Below, piece by piece: positions 47,599-57,373 of a DNA stretch of 64,000 bases. The position numbers and the translations under genes are program-made. Origin of the DNA: Flavobacterium fragile (GTDB lineage: Bacteria; Bacteroidota; Bacteroidia; Flavobacteriales; Flavobacteriaceae); assembly GCF_023634865.1 (NCBI RefSeq), contig NZ_JAMLJN010000005.1, forward strand, positions 1 through 64,000. Direction: 5' to 3'. Within the stretch, counting starts at the first letter, position 1, and every line of letters begins with the position of its first letter. The notes under the pieces are model-generated. The model did no database searches, was not told the DNA's origin, and saw only the letters and a list, made by a program, of their open reading frames with translations.

Positions 47599-48207
47599 TT
47601 AAATTGCTAATTTCTTTTTTAATTTTAAAAAAACTAAAGCTGTAATAAAAGCATCGCCACTAGCGGTATGACGATCCGACTTTTTTATCTTATAGATTTC
47701 ACACAGATCATCCAAAGAAGTTTTTTCTTCCTCTGATAGATTTTTTAATTTTTGATACATAACATCAGTATCCATGACTTGATTTTTAAGGGTACCTACA
47801 TTTAAACGATCTAATGCTTGATTAATCATTTCAATATCAAAATCAACATGATGTCCAACAAGTGTTGCATCTTTAATGAAATCTAAGAAACGAATAACTG
47901 CTTCAGCCTCCACAATTTTTTCCTCTTTTCCTTCTTTTAAAATACCATGTAGCGTAACCGTTTCTGGATTAAAAATATCTTGTTGTAAAAATATTTCCAT
48001 AAAATCACCAACGATAATTTGGTTGTTCTGAATGGCTACTGCTCCGATAGATAAAATTCGATCTTTTTTATAATCCAAACCTGTTGTTTCACAATCAAAA
48101 ACTACAAAACGTTGCTCTTTACTTTGATTTTCATCGAAGTAACTCAGATAGGTTTCCCAAAATTTAGGATAATCTTTAACTATTTTTTTGAACCAATTTA
48201 AATCCAT
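47599..48207 (-). CDS. DEDDh 3'-5' exonuclease (DNA polymerase III epsilon-like)
   Basis: A 202-residue exonuclease of the DnaQ/PolC type. Exo I reads FVVFDCETTGL (D and E), Exo II VGHHVDFDIEMI, and Exo III DRHTASGDAFITA (H and D), so all DEDDh residues are present. Genes of this kind sit in acetate-switch loci of Vibrio and Pseudomonas together with a DUF294 protein, exactly as here (2 bases separate it from the DUF294 gene). Its role in acetate physiology is unclear. Confidence 0.9.
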   Translation of the reverse strand: MDLNWFKKIVKDYPKFWETYLSYFDENQSKEQRFVVFDCETTGLDYKKDRILSIGAVAIQNNQIIVGDFMEIFLQQDIFNPETVTLHGILKEGKEEKIVEAEAVIRFLDFIKDATLVGHHVDFDIEMINQALDRLNVGTLKNQVMDTDVMYQKLKNLSEEEKTSLDDLCEIYKIKKSDRHTASGDAFITALVFLKLKKKLAI

Positions 48208-48210
48208 GTT

Positions 48211-50130
48211 TTAGGTGAAATAAGTTAATTGAAATTTATTCTTAATCACTTCTTGAATATCGTTAATAGGTTGAAAATCATTTTTAAGTTTTACTTTATC
48301 TAATTTAGATAACTCAGTTAAATTCAAATACCTACCGTCTGTTTCGTTTTTCAAACCTTCTTCAGTTCTGAACTTTAATAGTTCAGCAAAAGCATCAGCA
48401 CAAGATTCATAAATAGTCGCATTTTGAGGCTCTAATTCAGCTAATTTTGAATATCTTGAAATCGTATTAGAGATATTCTTGATTCCTTTGCTCAAGGATA
48501 AAATTCGAGCTGCATCAATTAATGGCATTAAAGCTCTTCCTTTTAAATCGAAAGTATCTTTATGTTCGCCATCATTTTCTACTAAAAACTGTCTAAAAAA
48601 GCCAAGTGGAGGTGGATTTTTTAAAGCATCGGCTCCTAAATAAGCAAAAAATAATTCATTTTTATCTGTTTCTTCAACGATAGTAGTACTGATTGTATCA
48701 ACTAAATCTTCATTTCCATAAACAAAATCATAATCGAAGAAAATAGTATTGTTAAGAACTCCTTTTTCTGCAGGAGCATTAATCCAACCTTTGAATTGAT
48801 GTTGCCAATCTGAAACCGATTTACACCATAAAGGATTGCTCGCCATCATTTGATTCGGGCAATATTCGTAGCCAATTTTATTGAGTGTTCTCGTTACTTT
48901 TTCAGCAAGATCTATAAAATAATTCTTAACTGCATCATATTTTTCTTCTTCAACATCTTCAAAAACAATAGCATTATCTTGATCAGTAAGCAAAAGTTGT
49001 TCTTTTCTACCTTGGCTTCCGATATTTATCCAAGCAAACTGGGCAGGAGGAAGAGTGTCCATTTTTTTTATGGCCAATTCGATAGCGCGTTTTGTTATTG
49101 CCAGATTGATTTCGCCAACAATCGAAGTTATATGATTGATAGGTACATTTTTATCTAAAGAATGCTGTATTAAATCAACTAATTTTTCTCTAACTTCTTT
49201 CAAATCAGCTGATTTTTGAGCTCGTTTTGATTGCTTTAACAATACACCAGGGTTGTTTGCTTGAGCCACCACAATATCATGTTCTGTAATTATCCCTGTT
49301 ATTTCAGAATCATTTGTACCGTCTTTAGTTACACATAAGTGAGAAACATTATGTTTTAGCATCATTATCTGAGCCTCTGCAATCGAAAGATTATCAGCCA
49401 CGGTAATTACAGGTGATGACATAATTTTATCAATTGTAACATCAATAGAATAAAGTCCGGTTGCGATTTTAGAACGTAAATCTTTATCCGTTACAATCCC
49501 TATAGGTTTTCTATCTTCATGAATAATAATACTACCGATTTTACTGCTTGCCATTGTTTGAGCAACGAACTTTACGATATCGACCGGAGTAGCTGTTATA
49601 GGGTTTCGAGTATATTTTATAGGTTGATAATATTGAATTTCCGCATTTTGATCGTTATAAATCACATTTTCAGAAATTAATTTTCCTTTATTATTTTTAT
49701 CGTAAGGATTTCTCGTATTAGATGCAAAACTTTCTAATAGAAAACTCAAAACAGCAGGATTTTCTGCTACATAAGGCTTAAACGTCTCAATTGGAATAGC
49801 ATATACAATACTTTCTTCGCGAGCCTTGGCCGTCATGAGATAATTATTTTTTGCAAAAAAAGGTCGAAGACCTAAAATATCGCCTTCATCACATTTATCA
49901 ATCAAAACATCATCAGTGTCAGAAGTAACAGACAAACCAATGGCACCAGAAGCTACAACATAAAAAAAGGCATGTGTGGGATCATTAATTTTAAATAAGG
50001 TTTGATTTTTTTCCAAATATAATACCCGGCAAGTTTTAGCAATTTCTAAAAGTTTACTGTATTCTAAACTTGAAAAAGGAGGATAATGTTTTAAAAAATC
50101 GGTGATACGTTCTGCAATAGGGTTTTTCAT
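48211..50130 (-). CDS. cNMP-binding/CBS/DUF294 nucleotidyltransferase-like protein
   Basis: A 639-residue signal-transduction protein. Residues about 10-130 are a cyclic-nucleotide-binding domain, 170-295 a CBS pair (PIGIVTDKDLRSKIATGL, GIITEHDIVVAQA), 330-470 a DUF294 nucleotidyltransferase-like domain (INIGSQGRKEQLLLTDQDNA) and 490-620 the DUF294 C-terminal domain. Family members are candidate uridylyl- or adenylyl-transferases. They are conserved beside CrbS, Acs and the DEDDh exonuclease in other phyla, which supports a role in sensing energy state during acetate use. Transcribed toward the exonuclease as one operon. Confidence 0.9.
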   Translation of the reverse strand: MKNPIAERITDFLKHYPPFSSLEYSKLLEIAKTCRVLYLEKNQTLFKINDPTHAFFYVVASGAIGLSVTSDTDDVLIDKCDEGDILGLRPFFAKNNYLMTAKAREESIVYAIPIETFKPYVAENPAVLSFLLESFASNTRNPYDKNNKGKLISENVIYNDQNAEIQYYQPIKYTRNPITATPVDIVKFVAQTMASSKIGSIIIHEDRKPIGIVTDKDLRSKIATGLYSIDVTIDKIMSSPVITVADNLSIAEAQIMMLKHNVSHLCVTKDGTNDSEITGIITEHDIVVAQANNPGVLLKQSKRAQKSADLKEVREKLVDLIQHSLDKNVPINHITSIVGEINLAITKRAIELAIKKMDTLPPAQFAWINIGSQGRKEQLLLTDQDNAIVFEDVEEEKYDAVKNYFIDLAEKVTRTLNKIGYEYCPNQMMASNPLWCKSVSDWQHQFKGWINAPAEKGVLNNTIFFDYDFVYGNEDLVDTISTTIVEETDKNELFFAYLGADALKNPPPLGFFRQFLVENDGEHKDTFDLKGRALMPLIDAARILSLSKGIKNISNTISRYSKLAELEPQNATIYESCADAFAELLKFRTEEGLKNETDGRYLNLTELSKLDKVKLKNDFQPINDIQEVIKNKFQLTYFT

Positions 50131-50317
50131 GACATACTAAAATTTCATAAACGAAGATACGAAGTTTGAGTGGATATTGAAACTATAATATAAAAATACT
50201 ATTTTACATAATGTATATTATAAATTAAAAATATAGCGTTAAAATTACAAAATACTCCTTAAAACGTTTGTGTAAAATGCCAATAAAGATTAGTTTTGCA
50301 AACATTATAAAAGTATC

Positions 50318-50686
50318 ATGGAAAACAGACAAGCCCTTAAACTAATAGAAAAAATTCAGAAAGAATTATTTAAAGAAAATTTTGAAGTAGCTGAAATTGT
50401 TGAAAATTTAAAAAAGCTAAGAGAAATTACATTAGAATTAAATAATCCGGTTGTTACTAAAGCGCTACGTTTAGCTTATGAACACATTGAAAATAACAAT
50501 GGCTTTTTTATTGGTATCCCTGATGATGAGCCTGTAGATAGCAAAGATGCTTTTATTGAAGCAAATATTTCTGAAGAAAATAATGTGGATAGCTTTAATT
50601 ACTTTTTATCGTTGCTAACCGATTTATCAAAAAAGAATAATTTACTAGATTTAAAAGAATACAACAAAGCTTTCTTAGCTTATTAA
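50318..50686 (+). CDS. Hypothetical cytoplasmic protein
   Basis: A 122-residue acidic helical protein (MENRQALKLIEKIQKELF, ELNNPVVTKALRLAYEHIE, YFLSLLTDLSKKNNLLDLKE). No motif recognised. It is followed by its own terminator, so it is a single-gene unit. Helical composition suggests an adaptor. Conserved Flavobacteriia gene by appearance; function unknown. Confidence 0.7.
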   Translation: MENRQALKLIEKIQKELFKENFEVAEIVENLKKLREITLELNNPVVTKALRLAYEHIENNNGFFIGIPDDEPVDSKDAFIEANISEENNVDSFNYFLSLLTDLSKKNNLLDLKEYNKAFLAY

Positions 50687-50714
50687 TTCAAGAATCTATT
50701 TTACATAATATTTA

Positions 50715-50742
50715 AGGCTGCTTTTAGAAGCAGCTTTTTTTA
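50715..50742 (+). terminator. Rho-independent terminator
   Basis: GGCTGCTT/AAGCAGC stem with loop TTAG, then a T7 tract, 30 bases after the stop of the gene at 50318. Confidence 0.8.
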
Positions 50743-50800
50743 TATAAATATTAACTATTACTAATAATTTTACTATTAATTTTGTTTAAAATTTATTTCA

Positions 50801-51085
50801 ATGTTACGTACGTTTAAAATTACAGCCATTTTAGAGGGAATTTCATATTTACTTTTATTTGCAAATATGCTTATTGTTAAGCCTACTAATTTAGAATTGT
50901 ATAAACAATTTTTATTCCCAATTGGGATGGCTCATGGGGTTTTATTTATAGGATATGTTTTGTTAGCTTTTCTATTACAAGCCTCACAAAAATGGAATTT
51001 TAAAGTCTTTTTTTTGATTTTAATTGCTTCATTAATACCTTTTGGAACCTTTTATATTGAGAAAAAATATCTTCAAAACACATAA
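50801..51085 (+). CDS. DUF3817 membrane protein
   Basis: A 94-residue inner-membrane protein of the DUF3817 family (about three TM helices): KITAILEGISYLLLFANML, FPIGMAHGVLFIGYVLLAF and VFFLILIASLIPFGTFYIEKK. The EGISYLLL and PIGMAHGVLF motifs are typical. Its stop and the next gene's start share one base, so it is co-translated with the MscS channel. Function unknown. Confidence 0.87.
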   Translation: MLRTFKITAILEGISYLLLFANMLIVKPTNLELYKQFLFPIGMAHGVLFIGYVLLAFLLQASQKWNFKVFFLILIASLIPFGTFYIEKKYLQNT

Positions 51086-52317
51086 TGAAAATCTTTAATT
51101 GGGCATACGATATCTTTAAAAGTCTTGACTTTAGCAATGATGTAGCTTCCTACTTAAATTTAGGAATAAACATTATTATTTTAATTGTTATTTCCTACTT
51201 ATTAGATTATGTCTTTAAAAAAGCATTCATTATTGTTTTAGCGATTATAGCTACTAAAACCAAGTCTTCTTTTGATGACTTTTTAGTAGCCAATAAAACG
51301 GCTAAATACTTGGCTCATTTATTTCCTTTACTATTTATTTATAAGACAGTTCCTGTAATTCTTAGTAATTTCACATACTGGGAATACATTTTTGAAAAAG
51401 GAGTAAAAATTTATATCATAATCTTATCGCTTTTTATTACTCGAAGTATTTTTAATTCTCTTCGTGATTATTTAAAACAAAAACCAAGATTTAGTGACAA
51501 ACCAATAGATAGTTATATTCAGGTTATTATGCTTTTTTTATGGCTATTTGGTATCGTTTCTTTTGTATTGATATTATTTGATGTAAGTAAAACTACATTA
51601 CTAACAACTTTTGGTTCGATTTCAGCTATCATCATTTTAATTTTTAGAGATACTATTTTAGGTTTTGTCGCCAGTATATCCGTATCTGTGAATGATATGG
51701 TTCGTATTGGAGATTGGATTACAATGGAAAAATTTGGAGCAGATGGTAATATTATAGAAATCAATTTATCAACTGTAAAAGTTAGAAATTTTGATAATAC
51801 TACTACAACAATTCCAACCTATAGCTTAATTTCTGATAGTTTTAAAAACTGGCGAGGAATGATTGATTCAGAAGGAAGACGCATCAAACGTTATATTTTG
51901 ATTAAAGCGAATTCCGTAAAATTTGTTGAAAAGGATGAATTGGAAAAGTTTAAAAAAATTCACCATCTTACTTCTTATATAGAACATCGTCAATCTGATA
52001 TTGATAAATACAATTTTAATAATGGAATCGATAAAAGTGTGATTGTAAATGGTCGAAATTTAACTAATTTGGGGTTGTTCCGAAAATACATAAATCAATA
52101 CATTCTATCACATCCTGGAATCAACAAGGATATGCCTCTAATGGTGCGCCATTTACAACCAACTGAGAATGGTATTCCAATTGAAATTTACTGTTTTTCA
52201 AAAGACAAAACGTGGATAAATTATGAACATATAATGGCCGATGTTTTCGATCATATTATAGCTTCACTCCCCTACTTCGATTTGGAGGCTTTTGAAAATA
52301 TGAGTACCACCAAATAA
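51085..52317 (+). CDS. MscS-family mechanosensitive channel (YbdG-like)
   Basis: A 410-residue membrane channel. N-terminal transmembrane helices (about 20-50, 85-110, 150-170), then the MscS core (GLTIL-like pore helix region LIFRDTILGFVASISVSVNDM and the beta domain IGDWITMEKFGADGNIIEI). The C-terminal SFKNWRGMIDSEGRRIKRYI block is characteristic of YbdG-type channels. It protects cells against osmotic down-shock and forms an operon with DUF3817. Confidence 0.88.
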   Translation: MKIFNWAYDIFKSLDFSNDVASYLNLGINIIILIVISYLLDYVFKKAFIIVLAIIATKTKSSFDDFLVANKTAKYLAHLFPLLFIYKTVPVILSNFTYWEYIFEKGVKIYIIILSLFITRSIFNSLRDYLKQKPRFSDKPIDSYIQVIMLFLWLFGIVSFVLILFDVSKTTLLTTFGSISAIIILIFRDTILGFVASISVSVNDMVRIGDWITMEKFGADGNIIEINLSTVKVRNFDNTTTTIPTYSLISDSFKNWRGMIDSEGRRIKRYILIKANSVKFVEKDELEKFKKIHHLTSYIEHRQSDIDKYNFNNGIDKSVIVNGRNLTNLGLFRKYINQYILSHPGINKDMPLMVRHLQPTENGIPIEIYCFSKDKTWINYEHIMADVFDHIIASLPYFDLEAFENMSTTK

Positions 52318-52346
52318 TTAACAACTGATTATTAATAACTTATACT

Positions 52347-52378
52347 AACCTTCGGATATTTGGAGGTTATTTTTTTTA
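52347..52378 (+). terminator. Rho-independent terminator after the MscS gene
   Basis: AACCT and AGGTT flank a loop (TCGGATATTTGG) and are followed by A and T8. Confidence 0.65.
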
Positions 52379-52403
52379 ATTTTATACAACAAATTCATAA
52401 ATA

Positions 52404-52790
52404 ATGAAATCAAAAGAGGAATCACTTCTTGAAATTAGGGGTGCTAGCATTGGAACTATCACAGAACACTCAAGTTCAGAAGAAAAGTTTCAAAATCAGA
52501 CACTCCGACCTATTTTAAAATTTCAAAACGAATTATTTATTGAGGTTTTTAGAAATTACGCTACTAAACAAAAAGGAGTATTTTTTACACTTTCTCCTGA
52601 AAAGAAAATCCAATATATCGATAATGCCATTCAACGCGATATGAAGCTTCGAAATCTATTGGAAGGGATGGTTATTGGAATGTTTACTGTAACTGAATTT
52701 AAAGATTACACTCAAAATTCCTCAAATTTGAATAAGCGAATGATGAATCTATTAATGGAACGATTAAAAAGTCAAATTCAAATAATTTAA
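52404..52790 (+). CDS. Hypothetical cytoplasmic protein
   Basis: A 128-residue mixed-charge helical protein (EIRGASIGTITEHSSSEEKF, LRPILKFQNELFIEVFRNYA, RDMKLRNLLEGMVIGMFTV). Homologues I recall from Flavobacteriaceae are often labelled glyoxalase without motif support; no glyoxalase metal ligands are visible here. Single-gene unit, function unknown. Confidence 0.68.
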   Translation: MKSKEESLLEIRGASIGTITEHSSSEEKFQNQTLRPILKFQNELFIEVFRNYATKQKGVFFTLSPEKKIQYIDNAIQRDMKLRNLLEGMVIGMFTVTEFKDYTQNSSNLNKRMMNLLMERLKSQIQII

Positions 52791-52834
52791 TGTGGCAATA
52801 TTAGTATCATCACAAATCGCCACATTAAAATAAG

Positions 52835-53503
52835 TTATTCATAAAGAGATTCTCCATTTAAATCGGTACTTAAGACATCACTAATGTAGTCGAAAAACGG
52901 TCGCATGGATTGAAAGGTTGCTATCACTTCTTTCTGAAAATCAGGTGCTAACACTTCTTCATCTGAAAAGTTTCGTGTTAGTAAATATTGTTTTTTACGA
53001 ATTAAATCAATAGCAGGATGCGTTTTATCGAAACCCTTTGGGGCTGTCTTTAACTCTTCGCCTTTTAATTCTCCAAAGTATTTTTGAAAATTATCTTCGG
53101 CAATAATTGCTCTTACTTCTTCATCATCCATTTCAAATTCCTTTCTAATACGATGTAAATCAGCCGCATTAGGTTCCCAAAATCCTCCGCCTACAAAACT
53201 TCCTCCCGGTTCTATATGCAAATAATAACCACCTCTAAATAAAGGTTTTGTTCTTGTGAATCCAACACTAAAATGATTTTTATAAGGAGATTTATCCTTT
53301 GAAAAACGGACATCGCGATAGATCCTAAAAATTTGAATACGTTCAATACTATCAACTTTTCCTAACTGTTCCCCTACTGAATTGAAAAAAGTTTTCATTG
53401 ATTTTTGCTCAAGATCAAACTCCTTTTTATGTTCGGCAAACCATTCACGATTATTGTTTTCTTTTAGTTTGTTTAGAAATTCAATTGCAGATTTTGGTAT
53501 CAT
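52835..53503 (-). CDS. DUF2461 family protein
   Basis: A 222-residue cytoplasmic protein of the DUF2461/TIGR02453 family. The hallmarks are AIEFLNKLKENNNREWFAEHK at the start, IFRIYRDVRFSKDKSPYKNH, RGGYYLHIEPGGSFVGGGFW and HPAIDLIRKKQYLLTR. Function unknown but widely conserved. It lies 16 bases downstream of the SIMPL gene on the same strand and may share its transcript. Confidence 0.9.
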   Translation of the reverse strand: MIPKSAIEFLNKLKENNNREWFAEHKKEFDLEQKSMKTFFNSVGEQLGKVDSIERIQIFRIYRDVRFSKDKSPYKNHFSVGFTRTKPLFRGGYYLHIEPGGSFVGGGFWEPNAADLHRIRKEFEMDDEEVRAIIAEDNFQKYFGELKGEELKTAPKGFDKTHPAIDLIRKKQYLLTRNFSDEEVLAPDFQKEVIATFQSMRPFFDYISDVLSTDLNGESLYE

Positions 53504-53519
53504 AGTATTTTTTCAATTA

Positions 53520-54209
53520 TTAATCTAAAATAAAAGTAACGTTTACATTCGATACAATTTCAATCTCTCCAATAGCTAAAGTTTCTTTCGGCAAAGATGT
53601 ATCTGAAATAGCCATAGTTTTAAATTCAGCAAAAATTGGAGTAGGATAATTTGTATTGGAATTATCGGAAATTACTAGGGCCTTCCCAACTTTTTGTCCC
53701 TCTAAAACTGAAACATAATCGTCGGCTTTTTGCTTGGCATTCTGCATCGCTTTTTTACGAGCTTGAGTTTCTAACTCTTTAATTTTAGACGATTTAAATT
53801 CTACTCCTTGTATCGAATTAATACCACTTTCCACTAAATCCATCATTAATTTATCATATTTTGATAAATTTTTTAAGTGAATTGAAAGGGTTTGATTAGC
53901 TACATAATTGTACTTTTTCGTATCATAATCATAGTTTTTATATAAATTGATACGTTGGGTTTGAAAATCTGTTATAGCAATACCATTTTGCTTAATTAAT
54001 TTTAAAACTTTATCTACTATTTCATCATTTTTCTTTTTTACTTCAGTTGCCTCTTTACCCGAGTTTTCCACTGCAACTGTAATTAAAGCTTCATCAGGAA
54101 TTACTTTGATTTTTCCTTCACCTGAAACACTAATTTGTGAAACTGTTTTTACATCTTGTGCGTTCATTAAAGCTGTAGTGAATAACAACACCATTACAAT
54201 TTTTTTCAT
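53520..54209 (-). CDS. SIMPL (DUF541) periplasmic protein
   Basis: A 229-residue secreted protein: signal peptide MKKIVMVLLFTTALMNAQ, then the SIMPL domain: QISVSGEGKIKVIPDEALIT, NDEIVDKVLKLIKQNG and a C-terminal IVSNVNVTFILD. SIMPL (DUF541) proteins are 26-kDa-type periplasmic oligomers with roles in stress or membrane integrity, mechanism unclear. Upstream of the DUF2461 gene. Confidence 0.9.
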   Translation of the reverse strand: MKKIVMVLLFTTALMNAQDVKTVSQISVSGEGKIKVIPDEALITVAVENSGKEATEVKKKNDEIVDKVLKLIKQNGIAITDFQTQRINLYKNYDYDTKKYNYVANQTLSIHLKNLSKYDKLMMDLVESGINSIQGVEFKSSKIKELETQARKKAMQNAKQKADDYVSVLEGQKVGKALVISDNSNTNYPTPIFAEFKTMAISDTSLPKETLAIGEIEIVSNVNVTFILD

Positions 54210-54264
54210 GTCATTAAATTTAATAATTCACAGTATTCAAGATTTGTGCCAAATCACCTAGTAC

Positions 54265-54891
54265 CTAAATTTTCTTCATTTTTGCCAAAATAAATAAAAT
54301 CAAAATAGGAACCAATAGTGCTAAAACGATTTTTGGTTCTTCAGTTATAAGAGTAGGAAACTTTGCCAAAGTAATTCCAAAACCACCAATAGCGCCTCCA
54401 AAATGTGCCACGTGCCCAATATTATCATTTTTAGCTTTCATCCCGTAGATTGAAAATAACAAATACACAAATCCGAAGATATATCCTGGAATGAATCCGT
54501 ACATGTATAAATTGGGTTCTAATAGAATAGCGCTATAAATGATCCCAGTTACAGCTCCCGAAGCTCCAACGGCTCTATAATAGTAATCCTCCTTATGAAA
54601 ATATAATGTAAGTAGATTTCCAGCCACTAAACTTCCAAAATACAAATAAGCAAAATAAATAGGTCCTACAATATTAATAACAAATGGGGCAAACATATAT
54701 AGGGTAAACATATTAAATGCCAAATGCATAAAATCGACATGTAAAAAACCAGACGAAAACATCCGAAATTGTTCACCTGAACGAATACTTCCTATATGAA
54801 ATTCGTATTTTCTAAAGAAATAAGTATCATTAAAAGCTTTGTAACTTATCAAACCATTAGCTACTACTATTACTAGTAAAATAATATTCAT
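54265..54891 (-). CDS. Rhomboid-family intramembrane serine protease
   Basis: A 208-residue six-helix membrane protease. Catalytic Ser is in GASGAVTGI (helix 4) and catalytic His in HVAHFGGAIGGF (helix 6). The HVDFMHLAFNMFTLYMF stretch is the typical helix 2 (HxxxHxxxN). It cleaves within membranes; substrate unknown. Single gene divergent from the acyltransferase at 54972. Confidence 0.92.
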   Translation of the reverse strand: MNIILLVIVVANGLISYKAFNDTYFFRKYEFHIGSIRSGEQFRMFSSGFLHVDFMHLAFNMFTLYMFAPFVINIVGPIYFAYLYFGSLVAGNLLTLYFHKEDYYYRAVGASGAVTGIIYSAILLEPNLYMYGFIPGYIFGFVYLLFSIYGMKAKNDNIGHVAHFGGAIGGFGITLAKFPTLITEEPKIVLALLVPILILFILAKMKKI

Positions 54892-54971
54892 TTGTTTTTT
54901 TTTGTAAATTTAGGAATACTTTGCCAAATTTACTTGGAACGAAAGAAGTATATTTGTAAAAATTTTAAGTA

Positions 54972-55853
54972 ATGCAATTATTAATATATATCATTATTTA
55001 TCCAATACTTTGGATAATTTCTATATTACCTTTTCCTTTATTTTATTTGTTTTCTGATATTGTTTGTTTTTTGGTCTACAACGTTATTGGATACAGAAAA
55101 AAAGTAGTTCGTTCTAATATTCAACTTGCACTTCCACAATTATCACAACAAGAGCAGTTGCAAATTGAAAAAAAATTCTACAGTCACATGTGTGATATGT
55201 TTTTAGAAATGATAAAAACAATGAGCATTTCGCAAAAAGAAATGGAAAAGCGCTTTTCATTCACTAACATGGATACATATTATGAACTAGAAAAAAAGAA
55301 TAAAAGTATTGCCTTAATGTGTGCTCATTATGCAAGTTATGAATGGGTTATATCCATGAATTATTATACAAATTTTAAAGGAGTTGGTATTTATAAAAGG
55401 TTAGCTAATCCATATTTTGATAAATTGGTGAAACGCATACGATCTAAATTTAAAGCGCAATTGGTTACTACCAAAGAAACAATTCCTTACATTGAAAATA
55501 ACTTTAGAAAAAACATTTTAAGTTTGTATGGATTTGCAAGTGATCAATCTCCAAGGGCAAATGCTGCTTATCATTGGACTTCTTTTATGGGACATGTAGT
55601 GCCTGTTCATACCGGTGCCGAAATGTTAGCTAAAAGATTTGATATGAATGTAATTTTCTTGAAAGTTAAAAAAGTAAAACGTGGTTACTATGAAGCTAGT
55701 TTTGAAATTTTATCAGAAGATGTCAAATCAGTACCTAATTACGAAATTACAGATACATTCATGAAATTAGTGGAAGAACAAATTTATGAAGCTCCAGAAT
55801 TTTACTTATGGACACACAAGCGTTGGAAACACATTAAAGAAAAAGCTCAGTAG
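54972..55853 (+). CDS. Lysophospholipid/lipid A acyltransferase (LpxL/HtrB-like)
   Basis: A 293-residue membrane-associated acyltransferase with an N-terminal TM helix (LLIYIIIYPILWIISILPF). The HX4(D/E) catalytic motif is HYASYE (CAHYASYEW) and the downstream block LYGFASDQSPRANAAYHWTSF fits the acceptor-binding region. It adds a secondary acyl chain to lipid A or to another lipid. The gene ends in a terminator that contains its own stop codon. Confidence 0.88.
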   Translation: MQLLIYIIIYPILWIISILPFPLFYLFSDIVCFLVYNVIGYRKKVVRSNIQLALPQLSQQEQLQIEKKFYSHMCDMFLEMIKTMSISQKEMEKRFSFTNMDTYYELEKKNKSIALMCAHYASYEWVISMNYYTNFKGVGIYKRLANPYFDKLVKRIRSKFKAQLVTTKETIPYIENNFRKNILSLYGFASDQSPRANAAYHWTSFMGHVVPVHTGAEMLAKRFDMNVIFLKVKKVKRGYYEASFEILSEDVKSVPNYEITDTFMKLVEEQIYEAPEFYLWTHKRWKHIKEKAQ

Positions 55854-55872
55854 AAACTGAGCTTTATTTTTT
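55842..55872. terminator. Terminator overlapping the acyltransferase stop codon
   Basis: AAAGCTCAGT (55842-55851) pairs perfectly with ACTGAGCTTT (55856-55865), loop AGAA, followed by A and T7. Serves the convergent acyltransferase and aminotransferase genes. Confidence 0.8.
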
Positions 55873-57359
55873 TATAATTTAAACCAATTATGGACCATCT
55901 CTTTAATTTGATTGTTAGCTTCTTTATGAACAAATTCGTTTGTTTGAGGATTATACTCATAATCAACTGACCAATCTTTATGATGAACCGCTAAATCTTT
56001 AATTTTTTCGCAAACAAAAGCTATTTCTTCCGTTGTTGTGGTAGGATGAATCGACATACGTATCCAACCTGGTTTTTGAATCAAATCTCCCGAGCTAATT
56101 TTACAGACCAAATCATGCGACGTTTCTTGATCTACATGCAACAAATAATGTCCGTAAGTTCCTGCACAACTACATCCCCCACGGGTTTGAATTCCAAATT
56201 TATCATTCAAGAGTTTTACCCCCAAATTATAATGTAAGTCATCAATATAAAACGAAATAACACCCAGTCTATCTTGATGTTGATTAGCCAGAATATGAAG
56301 ATTAGATACGTTTCCTAGAGCATTAAAGATATAATCTATCAGTTCGTGTTCACGGTCTAAAATGTTCTGAACACCCATTTTTTCTTTCAACTGAATGGCT
56401 AATGCAGTTTTCATCACTTGTAAGAAACCAGGAGTTCCACCATCTTCCCTATCTTCTATGTTGTCAATATATTTGTGTTCGCCCCAAGGATTAGTCCAAC
56501 TCACCGTTCCTCCACCGGGACAATCAGGCACGTTGTTTTTGTATAAGTTTTGATTGAAAATTAAAACTCCCGAAGTTCCAGGACCACCTAAAAACTTATG
56601 TGGTGAAAAGAAAATCGCATCCAAATAACTTTCAGAATCTTCAGGATGCATGTTAATTTCTACATACGGTCCTGAACATGCAAAATCTGCAAAACAAACA
56701 CCGTTATTTTGATGCATTAGTTTTGCCACTTCATGATAGGGAGTTTTAATTCCTGTTACATTAGAGCAAGAAGTAATTGAAGCAATTTTAAAACTTCTTT
56801 CTTTATATTTTTCTAATAAAATTTTTAGATTTTCGATACTAAACAAACCATTTTCATCGGCAGGGATGATGACAACATCCGCAATCGTTTCTAACCAAGA
56901 GGTTTGATTCGAATGGTGTTCCATGTGAGAGATAAAAACTACTGGTTTTATAGCATCAGGAATAGTAGTAAATTCTTTTAAATTTTCAGGAATACGAAGT
57001 CCTAAAATACGTTGAAATTTATTCACAACTCCAGTCATTCCCGTGCCATCAGTGATTAAGATATCATTATCATTTGCATTTACATGCTTTTTAATGATAT
57101 GACGCGCTTCATGATAAGCCATAGTCATAGCAGTTCCCGTTACAGAAGTTTCGGTATGTGTATTGGCAACAAAAGGACCAAATTCATTCATCAACTTTTC
57201 TTCAATAGGACGATACAATCTACCACTAGCTGTCCAATCCGTGTAAATGATTTTCATTTCACCAAAAGGCGATTGAAATTTTTGGTCAATTCCAATTATG
57301 TCATTTCTGAACGTATCAAAGTAACATTCTAATTGGGTTTTCATAATAGTAGTTGACAT
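55872..57359 (-). CDS. Class V aminotransferase, cysteine desulfurase-like
   Basis: A 495-residue PLP enzyme of the cysteine desulfurase/selenocysteine lyase class. The PLP lysine is in FFSPHKFLGGPGTSGVL. A conserved C-terminal cysteine block TRGGCSCAGTYGHYLL could hold a persulfide. N-terminal GRLYRPIEEKLMNEFGPFVANTHTETS fits the family. Longer than IscS/SufS (about 400), with a divergent subfamily seen in Flavobacteriaceae. Substrate not certain. Confidence 0.85.
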   Translation of the reverse strand: MSTTIMKTQLECYFDTFRNDIIGIDQKFQSPFGEMKIIYTDWTASGRLYRPIEEKLMNEFGPFVANTHTETSVTGTAMTMAYHEARHIIKKHVNANDNDILITDGTGMTGVVNKFQRILGLRIPENLKEFTTIPDAIKPVVFISHMEHHSNQTSWLETIADVVIIPADENGLFSIENLKILLEKYKERSFKIASITSCSNVTGIKTPYHEVAKLMHQNNGVCFADFACSGPYVEINMHPEDSESYLDAIFFSPHKFLGGPGTSGVLIFNQNLYKNNVPDCPGGGTVSWTNPWGEHKYIDNIEDREDGGTPGFLQVMKTALAIQLKEKMGVQNILDREHELIDYIFNALGNVSNLHILANQHQDRLGVISFYIDDLHYNLGVKLLNDKFGIQTRGGCSCAGTYGHYLLHVDQETSHDLVCKISSGDLIQKPGWIRMSIHPTTTTEEIAFVCEKIKDLAVHHKDWSVDYEYNPQTNEFVHKEANNQIKEMVHNWFKL

Positions 57360-57373
57360 TGTGATGTTATTTT